Source of the DNA: Dolichospermum compactum NIES-806
GTDB taxonomy: Bacteria > Cyanobacteriota > Cyanobacteriia > Cyanobacteriales > Nostocaceae
Reading direction: 5' to 3'
DNA: 8,386 nucleotides
Assembly (NCBI RefSeq): GCF_002368115.1
Contig: NZ_AP018316.1
Location: forward strand, 1,207,093 to 1,215,478
Shown here: piece by piece, positions 1-5,621 of the stretch
Numbering within the stretch: position 1 is the stretch's first letter
Layout of the letters: each line of letters starts with the position of its first letter
The notes under the pieces: generated by a model
What the model was told of the DNA's origin: nothing
The model's input: only the letters and a program-made list of their open reading frames with translations
The model's database searches: none
Position numbers and translations under genes: made by a program

Positions 1-612
1 GTTTCCTGTGTTTACATTCCATAGTTTGATAGTGTTGTCATAACTCCCACTAGCCAGGGTTTGACCATCGGGGCTGTATGCTACTGAATAAACCGATCTA
101 AAATGACCTTTGAGGGTTTGCAGTAGGTTTCCCGTGTTTACATCCCATAGTTTGATAGTGTTGTCCCTACTCCCACTAGCCAGGGTTTGACCATCGGGGC
201 TGTATGCTACTGAATAAACCCAGTCAGAATGACCAGTGAGGGTTTGCAGTAGGTTTCCTGTTTTTACATTCCACAGTTTGATAGTGTTGTCATCACTCCC
301 ACTAGCCAGAGTTTGACCATCGGGGCTGTATGCTACTGAATTAACCGATCTAGAATGACTAGTGAGGGTTTGCAGTAGCTTTCCCGTTTTTACATTCCAT
401 AGTTTGATAGTGTTGTCACTACTCCCACTAGCCAGAGTTTTACCATCGGGGCTGTATGCTACTGATCTAACCAAACTTAAATAACCAGTGAGGGTTTGCA
501 GTAGGTTTCCCGTATTTACATTCCATAGTTTGATAGTGTTGTCACTACTCCCACTAGCGACCGCTTGACCATCGGGGCTGTATGCTACTGACAAAACCGA
601 GCTAGAATGACC
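1..612 (-). repeat. WD40 repeat array, five 126-bp units (last one cut by window edge)
   Basis: In-frame tandem repeats of exactly 126 bp (42 codons) lie inside the kinase gene. Read on the minus strand, units start at 612, 486, 360, 234 and 108. Each encodes G/S-H/Y-x5-SVAYSPDGxxxASGSxDNTIKLW plus a linker ending LLQTL. Long stretches, including synonymous sites, are identical between units. Differences cluster in the codons just after the initial GH and at the residue after SGS (S, S, D, R, Y). A WD40 propeller normally needs about seven blades, so at least two more probably lie beyond the left edge. Confidence 0.95.
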
Positions 613-1725
613 TTTGAGGGTTTGTAAGAGGTTTTCTATGAATTGATTACTAATAACTTGTGGTTGTGATATTGATTCCTCAACAACAGATGGTTTTGCT
701 TTAACAACACCAGGAAAAATATCAATACCAAGATTTGTAGAGCGATCGCACCAATAGCAATTACCAAAAGTTCTACTATAATAATGACTATCTACCCTGC
801 CACAAATAGTTAAATTATCATTCCCTGTTCTTAAAGCCTCTAACCACTCCCTAGCTGTGGGGCGTAAATTGGGGTTATTATGACCATCATTAAAGCATTT
901 CAAAAAACATTGCTGAATCTCTGGATGTACAATCTCTAGGGGAATTGTTCTTGCTGCTGCGGTAATTAAAGTATTTGACCCATTAACCCATAAACCCCGA
1001 CGGATAAGTTCATTAGGTTCTGGAGTTTCCCCCGCACCAGTCCACTTTCCTTGAAAGGGACTATTACCACCAAATAACAATTGATAGATAATTACCCCTA
1101 ACCGGAATCTATCATGTACTTCCGTTTGCTCAATACTAGCAAAATCTTTTCCCATTAATTCCGGTGGTGTATATCCTTCCGAACCAACTAAACAACGATA
1201 AACCTTACCGTTTTTTGGATTTTTCACCTGAAAAGAATCTGTATCAATAATTGAAGGTAAAGCCCGATTATTCACTAAAATATTTTGTTGTTTAATATCT
1301 CCCAACACATAACCAGCAACGTGCAGGGCTTCAATAATTGAAACAATATTTAGCGCCGTTGTGTGCAGAAACCGCCAATCAATTTCAAGTTTCAAAGCTT
1401 TACGACGACGAGGATTATAAACATCAATAAGTTCTCTTCCATCCTTAATTTCAGGCATCAAAAAGCCCACAAAATCACCCTGAGCATTTTTCAACGCCGA
1501 CTTAGGCCAAGCAAAAGAAACATGATGAAGATGGGAATTTGGTTCTGTGGGTGGATGTGCTATCATTACCGCTAACTTCTGCACCCGTTCAGGTGTTGGA
1601 GAATGGTAAATTTTCGCTAAATAACCATTTTGATTAGTTCGCCAAACTTTTGCTTCACCACTATTAGCTATTTCTTTCAACAGAGTAATTGATTTTCCCG
1701 TACTGGCACAAGTAAGAACTGTCAT
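1..1725 (-). CDS. TerY-P-type Ser/Thr protein kinase with zinc-ribbon-like motif and C-terminal WD40 repeats (partial, runs off left edge)
   Basis: An open frame of 575 codons reads from ATG at 1725 to base 1 without a stop, so the C-terminus is missing. Residues 13-290 are a protein kinase of the TerY-triad type: a degenerate nucleotide loop near SGEAKVW (22-28), the ATP lysine K38 (LAKIY), a catalytic loop GDIKQQN with D143, K145 and N148, DTDSF in place of DFG (D161/D163), a TPPEL substrate-lobe motif, and HDRFRLGVIIYQLL. C308, H314, C323 and C326 form a C-x5-H-x8-C-x2-C zinc-ribbon-like motif. WD40 repeats of 42 residues start at residue 372. No transmembrane segment is visible in the part seen, suggesting a cytosolic kinase. 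It probably phosphorylates Ser/Thr on partners, opposed by the phosphatase encoded just upstream, with the WD40 propeller as docking or sensing domain (inference). The start matches the usual beginning of the family, although no Shine-Dalgarno is seen. Confidence 0.9.
   Translation of the reverse strand, partial: MTVLTCASTGKSITLLKEIANSGEAKVWRTNQNGYLAKIYHSPTPERVQKLAVMIAHPPTEPNSHLHHVSFAWPKSALKNAQGDFVGFLMPEIKDGRELIDVYNPRRRKALKLEIDWRFLHTTALNIVSIIEALHVAGYVLGDIKQQNILVNNRALPSIIDTDSFQVKNPKNGKVYRCLVGSEGYTPPELMGKDFASIEQTEVHDRFRLGVIIYQLLFGGNSPFQGKWTGAGETPEPNELIRRGLWVNGSNTLITAAARTIPLEIVHPEIQQCFLKCFNDGHNNPNLRPTAREWLEALRTGNDNLTICGRVDSHYYSRTFGNCYWCDRSTNLGIDIFPGVVKAKPSVVEESISQPQVISNQFIENLLQTLKGHSSSVLSVAYSPDGQAVASGSSDNTIKLWNVNTGNLLQTLTGYLSLVRSVAYSPDGKTLASGSSDNTIKLWNVKTGKLLQTLTSHSRSVNSVAYSPDGQTLASGSDDNTIKLWNVKTGNLLQTLTGHSDWVYSVAYSPDGQTLASGSRDNTIKLWDVNTGNLLQTLKGHFRSVYSVAYSPDGQTLASGSYDNTIKLWNVNTGN
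742..749. repeat. HIP1 octamer
   Basis: GCGATCGC, the highly iterated palindrome over-represented in many cyanobacterial genomes. Here it falls inside the kinase gene near the zinc-ribbon-like codons. Confidence 0.8.
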
Positions 1726-1771
1726 ATAATTTTAATTAGATGGGTTGAAATAAATATCAAATGGTATTGTG

Positions 1772-1887
1772 GACTATGACAGGCTAGAAGCCATCCTGCC
1801 CGCTCATCATTTAATTATGACTATTAAATCTCGCTTTCAAAACAACACAACAGCAAAGTTTTATCATGTTTTATCATCATCAGTACG
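1772..1887. repeat. Tandem duplication, copy A: decayed duplicate of the phosphatase gene tail plus repeat
   Basis: This block is adjacent to and homologous with 1889-2032. Bases 1792-1884 match 1947-2029 with only two substitutions and one 10-bp insertion (an extra TTTTATCATG-like unit). Read on the minus strand it duplicates the last codons of the PP2C gene (DDDKTLLLCCFESEI-like) with the stop. Its left part (1778-1807) is a shortened version of the hairpin repeat at 1896-1962. It has no start codon or RBS and is not a gene. It lies between the phosphatase stop and the kinase start. Confidence 0.85.
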
Positions 1888-1888
1888 T

Positions 1889-2032
1889 TGACTAGGACAG
1901 GCTAGAAGCCCATCCCACAATAAATATATAACTCTTGTGGTGTGGGCATCCTGCCCGCTCATCATTTAATTATGACTACTAAATCTCGCTTTCAAAACAA
2001 CACAAAAGCAAAGTTTTATCATCATCAGTGCG
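1889..2032. repeat. Tandem duplication, copy B: overlaps the 3' end of the phosphatase gene
   Basis: This is the second unit of the tandem duplication and the one in functional use, because it contains the real phosphatase C-terminus and stop (1979-1981). It also holds the full-length hairpin repeat 1896-1962, whose internal part of about 36 bp is missing from copy A. Confidence 0.8.
1896..1962. repeat. Dispersed hairpin repeat (GGCTAGAAGCCCATCC...GGGCATCCTGCCCGC type)
   Basis: The 67-bp element starts GACAGGCTAGAAGCCCATCC and ends GGGCATCCTGCCCGCTCAT. CCCACAA at 1914-1920 can pair with TTGTGG at 1935-1940 across an AT-rich loop. I recognise this text as a type of intergenic repeat frequent in Nostocales genomes (memory, not a search). 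It sits directly downstream of the phosphatase stop, so it may act as a transcript-processing or partial termination signal between phosphatase and kinase. Confidence 0.6.
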
Positions 2033-2764
2033 AGAATTTAACCGTGGAGAATCGAGAAAATCCATAATATAAGTATCATCATTTCCTCCTGGTTTATCTG
2101 TTTCTCGCAAATATTCCTCCAAAGGTTTAAAAAATGGCGCATGAGGTTTCCAATCACTCAAGCGAATTGCCACTTTTTCTAATCCATCAGTAGAAGCACA
2201 AATAAACTCTTGTTTTCCTGAAATTACCTGTACCTGCATTTCCTCCAGCGCATTAGCTGAAGTCACAAAAATTGTTTCGTTGAAAAATTCCCCCTTATCT
2301 GGTTCAAACAATAATTGATATTCTGCCTCTTGGGAACGCACCACCATAAATCCATCCCCAATTTGCATCGCTGCAACCCATTCAGGAGTTGCTATAAAAA
2401 CTAAAAGTGTACAAGCTAAATCACTGACAGAATAACCTTTATTATCTGCTTTTTTGTTTAACGCAGTAATAACATCCTTGACAAACTTAGTAAAAACTTC
2501 CTTAGCTTCCATTTCCGAAAGTGATTGAGAAAAACCTTGTTTATCAGGAAATTCATTAATATCAGCAAAGCATTTAATTACAGTTTCTACCGCCAATTCA
2601 GAACCAAAATGAGAATATTTAGCACTTCCAGCACCATCAGCAACTGCGCCCACAATCACATCCTTAAAAATGCGATAATGTCCGCAGTCTTGACAAGGTA
2701 TTTTTTGCTCTTGATGACTCGTTCCCACAGCAGAACGCGCTATAGCTTTAGCTTTCCAACCCAC
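1979..2764 (-). CDS. PP2C-type Ser/Thr protein phosphatase of the TerY-P triad
   Basis: 261 aa, the usual size of a single-domain PP2C. Metal-binding and active-site motifs are present in the right order: VADGAG (D43, G44), a Ser/Gly-rich helix start SHFGSELA (51-58), LACTLLVF (116-123), QIGDGFMV (G136-D137), STDGLEK (D193-G194), GGNDDTYI (226-233) and DDDKTLLLC near the C-terminus (D247-D249). It should dephosphorylate Ser/Thr residues with Mn/Mg and oppose the kinase encoded downstream. There is no signal peptide or membrane segment. The start is GTG at 2764-2762: two in-frame TAA stops lie eight and nine codons upstream, no ATG intervenes, and AGGA lies 10 nt before the GTG. It is the middle gene of the triad, 164 bp after the VWA gene. 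Its 3' end is part of a tandem duplication, so its last codons exist twice in the DNA. Confidence 0.92.
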   Translation of the reverse strand: MGWKAKAIARSAVGTSHQEQKIPCQDCGHYRIFKDVIVGAVADGAGSAKYSHFGSELAVETVIKCFADINEFPDKQGFSQSLSEMEAKEVFTKFVKDVITALNKKADNKGYSVSDLACTLLVFIATPEWVAAMQIGDGFMVVRSQEAEYQLLFEPDKGEFFNETIFVTSANALEEMQVQVISGKQEFICASTDGLEKVAIRLSDWKPHAPFFKPLEEYLRETDKPGGNDDTYIMDFLDSPRLNSRTDDDKTLLLCCFESEI

Positions 2765-2774
2765 AATAAATAAA

Positions 2775-2778
2775 TCCT
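2775..2778 (-). promoter_or_regulatory. Ribosome binding site supporting the GTG start of the phosphatase
   Basis: On the minus strand AGGA lies 10 nt upstream of GTG 2764. It helps fix this non-ATG start, since no other start codon stands between the upstream in-frame stops and the conserved protein start. Confidence 0.5.
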
Positions 2779-2798
2779 GTATATTTTATTAGACTTTA

Positions 2799-2910
2799 TA
2801 ACCCCTCTCCAAGCCTCTCCCCTTGTAGGGGAGAGGCTTTAAAACTCCCTTTATGAAAACTCATTTTTTCATATTCCCTCTCCTCGTAGGAGAGGGTTAG
2901 GGAGAGGTTC
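2799..2910. repeat. Double-hairpin dispersed repeat, copy 1
   Basis: Two perfect hairpins lie inside an outer imperfect inverted repeat. Hairpin one pairs AAGCCTCTCCCC (2811-2822) with GGGGAGAGGCTT (2828-2839), a 12-bp stem with a 5-nt loop. Hairpin two pairs CCCTCTCCT (2876-2884) with AGGAGAGGG (2888-2896), a 9-bp stem with a 3-nt loop. The outer arms are AACCCCTCTCC and GGGAGAGGTT. The copy at 6596-6683 has the same plan and wording. It fills most of the spacer between the VWA and phosphatase genes. Confidence 0.85.
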
Positions 2911-2928
2911 TTCTAGCTTATACATCCT

Positions 2929-3585
2929 CTAAGTAGTAATTTGCCCCCATCCCACCGGCGGTAATGCCACAGCTTCCCCTACTTTGCCACTAGAAACCCG
3001 TTTCATGGAAGTGGAAAGCCAAACAAATAAAGAGCGAAAATCTAAGCCATTCAGAGTAACTGGAGGACGTTCTGGTGGGGCAATTTGTCGGAGTTTATTC
3101 ATATCTGCACCCTGAACACCAACGGTAAAAAACAACATTCGGCGCTGTGCGTCTTCTTCTCTCACCCTTTGCGCTGCACCTTCCCAATAATCTGTAGGCG
3201 CACCATCGGTAATTAAAAATACCCAAGGACGATAATAATGGACACCGTTATCTTTATAAGAATGTTTGCGGGTTTCTAATAAATCCAAAGCATATTCTAT
3301 AGCTGCACCAATTGGGGTGACACCCTCTATTTCTAGCTTGGGCGGTGTAAAATGGTCTATAGTAACAAAATCTTGCGTCAGTTTCACAGGTCCAAAGGTG
3401 ACAATAGCCACTTCTACACTTAAAGAGGCTTGAGCATCTTTCATTACATCTTCTTTGAAAGCCGCCAAACCTCTATTTAACTCCTGGATAGGTTCTCCTG
3501 ACATTGAGCCAGAGGTATCAAGCAAGAGAATTACCGGACAACGATTTTCCGGGTTTTCTACGAATTCAGGCAAACCTACTGGCAT
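2929..3585 (-). CDS. TerY/YegL-like von Willebrand factor A domain protein
   Basis: 218 aa, a single VWA domain with an intact metal-ion-dependent adhesion site: DTSGS (D23, S25, S27), T90 in GVTPIGAAI, and D127 in LITDGAPTD. The hydrophobic strand VILLL leads into the first motif. The C-terminal part has the SLFVWLSTSMKRVS stretch (186-199), the form expected in TerY/YegL proteins. It has no signal peptide or transmembrane helix, so it is cytosolic. It likely binds divalent metal and scaffolds or is regulated by the kinase/phosphatase pair (known context of the TerY-P triad; exact role unknown). ATG at 3585 has a strong AGGAGT 7 nt upstream, the best RBS in the window, and it is the first gene of the leftward cassette. 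A terY symbol is withheld because true tellurium-resistance genes are not in view. Confidence 0.92.
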   Translation of the reverse strand: MPVGLPEFVENPENRCPVILLLDTSGSMSGEPIQELNRGLAAFKEDVMKDAQASLSVEVAIVTFGPVKLTQDFVTIDHFTPPKLEIEGVTPIGAAIEYALDLLETRKHSYKDNGVHYYRPWVFLITDGAPTDYWEGAAQRVREEDAQRRMLFFTVGVQGADMNKLRQIAPPERPPVTLNGLDFRSLFVWLSTSMKRVSSGKVGEAVALPPVGWGQITT

Positions 3586-3592
3586 TTTTGAT

Positions 3593-3598
3593 ACTCCT
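3593..3598 (-). promoter_or_regulatory. Strong Shine-Dalgarno of the VWA gene
   Basis: AGGAGT on the minus strand, 7 nt before ATG 3585. It fixes the start and contrasts with the other genes here, most of which lack a clear SD. Confidence 0.7.
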
Positions 3599-3632
3599 GG
3601 TTAATCAAGGTGAGATGCAAAATGTATAAATT

Positions 3633-3746
3633 ATATAGCAATCCTAAATAAGATATGAACAACTTTTCTCCATACCTCTGCGCTCTGTGCGTCTGGAGCG
3701 GTTCGTTTTAAAAAATCCATTCATAAATCAAATGGGATTGCTATAT
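3633..3746. repeat. MITE-like repeat with 12-bp terminal inverted repeats, full copy
   Basis: ATATAGCAATCC at 3633-3644 and GGATTGCTATAT at 3735-3746 are perfect inverted termini of a 114-bp non-coding element. The interior contains TTTTCTCC, CTCTGCGCTCTGTGCGTCTG and GGTTCGTT. A related half copy in opposite orientation lies at 4546-4636. It lies in the leader region upstream of the VWA gene and could carry or disturb that gene's promoter. Confidence 0.8.
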
Positions 3747-3837
3747 GTTACTTGTTACTAGATAGCTTAACATGGATGTTTGCACGGAATCAATACCCAT
3801 AACATTTAAGGCAAATAAGGCAATTTTAGGTTCATGA

Positions 3838-3872
3838 AATATCTCCGATTTCCCTCAGAAGTCGGAGATATT
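3838..3872 (-). terminator. mobA: Hairpin at the 3' end of mobA, overlapping its last codons
   Basis: AATATCTCCGA (3838-3848) and TCGGAGATATT (3862-3872) form a perfect 11-bp stem with a 13-nt loop. The mobA stop (3855-3857) lies inside the loop. No clear T-tract follows in the mobA direction (only ATTTC), so it is either a weak intrinsic terminator or a 3'-end stabilising structure. Confidence 0.5.
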
Positions 3873-4463
3873 ACTGTTAAAATTAAATAACATTTGTGAA
3901 TCTAGCAAAGGTAATATATGAACAGAATCAGGCTTTAACCACTGTTGAAAAGAACGTCCACCTTGTTCAATATACTGTGTTAATTCCGGTAAACAACGAC
4001 GGCGATATAAACCACATAAAGGTTGCCAGATGTGATTATTTTGTACCAAAGCTGCCATTTTATTCTCTGGAATTGTCTCTAATTGAGATATCCACTCTTG
4101 CAATATTTCTAGTCGCAAATTTGGTAAATCACAAGCTAATAACAGAACCCAATTTGTGTCCACTGCTGCTAACCCTTGCATAAAACCTACAAGTGGTCCA
4201 TGTGTTCGAGGTTCATTTCCAGTTTCCCCAGGTAAGGGAACTTCTAGAATAAATTGACTTTGAGGTGTGAGCAATTTTTGATAACGTTCTGGCCAAGGAG
4301 TGACGATATAAACTTTATCAGTACAGGCTGCTGCAATAGTATAAATTAATTGCAACATGGGTACACCGCCCATGGGAATTAAGGCTTTATCTCTACCCAT
4401 GCGAGTGCTTTTACCACCTGCTAAAACAATAGTTGTAACATGATACTGGGAATCAATATTCAT
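3855..4463 (-). CDS. mobA: Molybdenum cofactor guanylyltransferase MobA
   Basis: 202 aa, normal length for MobA. The nucleotidyltransferase signature LAGGKSTRMGRDKA lies at residues 14-27 (G16-G17, R21, G23, K26), followed by GPLVGF (89-94), the metal-binding aspartate in LLLACDLPN (D112), and QPLCGLYRR near residue 150. It transfers GMP from GTP to Mo-molybdopterin to make the bis-MGD cofactor needed by the cytoplasmic, ferredoxin-linked nitrate reductase NarB. The divergent neighbour is the nitrate-reductase-associated narM, which supports a nitrate-assimilation role. The start ATG 4463 has no obvious SD. The alternative, another member of the NTP-transferase family such as MobA-like CTP enzymes, is unlikely given the motif and context. 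Confidence 0.93.
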   Translation of the reverse strand: MNIDSQYHVTTIVLAGGKSTRMGRDKALIPMGGVPMLQLIYTIAAACTDKVYIVTPWPERYQKLLTPQSQFILEVPLPGETGNEPRTHGPLVGFMQGLAAVDTNWVLLLACDLPNLRLEILQEWISQLETIPENKMAALVQNNHIWQPLCGLYRRRCLPELTQYIEQGGRSFQQWLKPDSVHILPLLDSQMLFNFNSNISDF

Positions 4464-4667
4464 AATATTTGTATTCTATTTAATAAAAATTAACTGTATT
4501 TTCTCATAAATCATTTATAATAGTTACATATTATATTTTGTTTTTAACGAACCACAGAGATCACAGAGGAAGAGAAAAGGAGAAATGTATACCTACGGCA
4601 CGTTACATGAATACATCTTGTTTAGGATTGCTATATAAATCTATATTTTATAATTATCACCAATTTT
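4464..4667. promoter_or_regulatory. Divergent mobA/narM promoter region
   Basis: This 204-bp AT-rich spacer must hold both promoters, and nearly half of it is a repeat (4546-4636). A plus-strand TATAAT is present at 4516-4521, too far from narM to assign with confidence. I looked for the NtcA motif GTA-N8-TAC and found no perfect match; the nearest, GTA-N8-TAG on the minus strand inside the repeat, is not convincing. Confidence 0.4.
4546..4636. repeat. MITE-like repeat, half copy in opposite orientation to 3633-3746
   Basis: Read on the minus strand it begins ATATAGCAATCCTAAACAAGAT (4636 down), then TTTCTCC, CTCTG-rich text and GGTTCGTT (4553-4546), the same order as in the full copy. The second terminal repeat is absent: the sequence beyond GGTTCGTT is unrelated. 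mobA lies between the two copies. Confidence 0.7.
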
Positions 4668-5129
4668 ATGACAGATTTTTTTGAGTTTGAAGCAGATTTT
4701 GTTGATTCTTGGCGTTGTATTCCTATGCAAGTGCGCTACAAACTAGATACTTGCGGTATTAAGCTAAAATTAGCAGAATGGAATCTGATGAATCAAAAAT
4801 CACGTCAAAATTTAATGACTTTACCTTGTGATACAGATATTCAAATTCATGATTACAGACATTATATTCAAGAGTTGGTATTGCAACTGACTGGTAAACC
4901 TGTGGCTGAATTACCAATTGAAGCTAATCCAGCATGGGTAGATATTAGCACTATTCCTCACAGTGTCCACGAAAAAGCTCAAGAAATAAGTGTGATAATT
5001 ACAATTGAGGCATGGAAAAGCCTGACTATTCTACAGCGGTTTGCCTTAATTAAACTCAGTCGTCCTAGTCATGAGAATAAAAACTTTTTACCGGCTTTGC
5101 AAGAATTTAATTTGTTGCCAAAATCCTAA
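4668..5129 (+). CDS. narM: Nitrate reductase associated protein (NarM family)
   Basis: 153 aa, the length of the cyanobacterial nitrate-reductase-associated family (TIGR02664/PF09655 as remembered). Recognised by the N-terminal block FFEFEADFVDSWRCIPM (4-20) followed by QVRYKLDTCGIKLKL (21-35), and the C-terminal block LQRFALIKLSR-PSHENKNFLPAL (122-144). It is soluble, with no signal peptide and no membrane segment. NarM is known to be needed for an active nitrate reductase in Synechococcus; whether it acts in cofactor insertion is not settled. Divergent from mobA, whose product supplies the same enzyme. ATG 4668 has no visible SD, and the conserved family N-terminus begins at residue 4, so no earlier start is needed. 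The narM symbol is my assignment from memory of the family. Confidence 0.88.
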   Translation: MTDFFEFEADFVDSWRCIPMQVRYKLDTCGIKLKLAEWNLMNQKSRQNLMTLPCDTDIQIHDYRHYIQELVLQLTGKPVAELPIEANPAWVDISTIPHSVHEKAQEISVIITIEAWKSLTILQRFALIKLSRPSHENKNFLPALQEFNLLPKS

Positions 5130-5181
5130 ATTCTGATATATTGCTATAGATGATACTTTTTAATTAGTTGGTAAAAGACAG

Positions 5182-5385
5182 ATGATTAAACTTGATCAGT
5201 TTTTGAAGTTTTCGGGCATATCCTCTACCGGAGGTCAAGCTAAATGGATGATTGTTGATGGTGAGGTTAAAGTTAATGGGATAGTTGAAACACGAAGAGG
5301 ACGGAAATTAGTTGATGATGATGAGGTAACAGTAGGAGGAAAAACTTTAAAGGTGGGGGAAATCCTCTCAGACACCGTTGATTAA
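5182..5385 (+). CDS. Small S4-domain RNA-binding protein (YbcJ/YaaA-like)
   Basis: 67 aa, almost entirely one S4 RNA-binding domain: IKLDQFLKFSGIS (2-14), GGQAKWMIVDGEVKVNG (17-33) and RRGRKLVDDDEVTVGGK (38-54). This is the alpha-alpha-loop-beta layout seen in free-standing S4 proteins of about 70 aa, which bind structured RNA or ribosomal particles. The substrate is unknown. It lies 52 bp after narM on the same strand and could be co-transcribed, but no functional link is evident. It has only a weak purine stretch (AAAGACAG) before ATG 5182. Confidence 0.85.
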   Translation: MIKLDQFLKFSGISSTGGQAKWMIVDGEVKVNGIVETRRGRKLVDDDEVTVGGKTLKVGEILSDTVD

Positions 5386-5621
5386 TGCTGATATCTATGA
5401 TATTACCTTTATTTATTTTATTTACTATAATATCTCACACTCCTAATTCTTAAGTTTTATTTAAAAAAAGTTAATTCCTTTAAATAACACCTTAGTTTAA
5501 AATGATGAATATTGATCAATAGGTCGTTCTCTACAAGTAAATCCTTTGCAAAAGGGGAAATTATACCCCTATAGAATCTCTTCAATTGTGCATTATTAAC
5601 ACATCTAAAAATAAATAGCTA
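5386..5621 (+). promoter_or_regulatory. hupS: hupS upstream region
   Basis: 236 bp without a gene, very AT-rich. Visible elements are a perfect 10-bp palindrome ATTGATCAAT at 5511-5520, a small hairpin AGGGG (5553-5557)/CCCCT (5566-5570) with an 8-nt loop, and TGT-N9-ACA at 5587-5601. The last resembles a relaxed NtcA half-site pair but is only 20 bp from the start codon, too close for an activator site. The promoter is expected here because hupSL is normally induced in heterocysts, but no perfect GTA-N8-TAC was found. Confidence 0.45.

Noticed and set aside
1..612. 126-bp tandem repeats as a CRISPR or minisatellite
   Set aside because: The units are in frame, encode WD40 blades and have no separate spacers.
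1363..1575. Plus-strand open frame of 70 codons
   Set aside because: It lies wholly antisense to the kinase catalytic region, whose protein motifs are intact, and its translation has no recognisable domain.
3896..4183. Plus-strand open frame of 95 codons
   Set aside because: It is antisense to mobA, which has complete catalytic motifs.
4586..4607. Possible NtcA box between mobA and narM
   Set aside because: No perfect GTA-N8-TAC on either strand. The partial match falls inside a dispersed repeat, so chance is the simpler explanation.
5587..5601. TGT-N9-ACA as an NtcA site for hupS
   Set aside because: It ends 20 bp before the start codon, has only the loosest consensus, and leaves no room for a downstream promoter.
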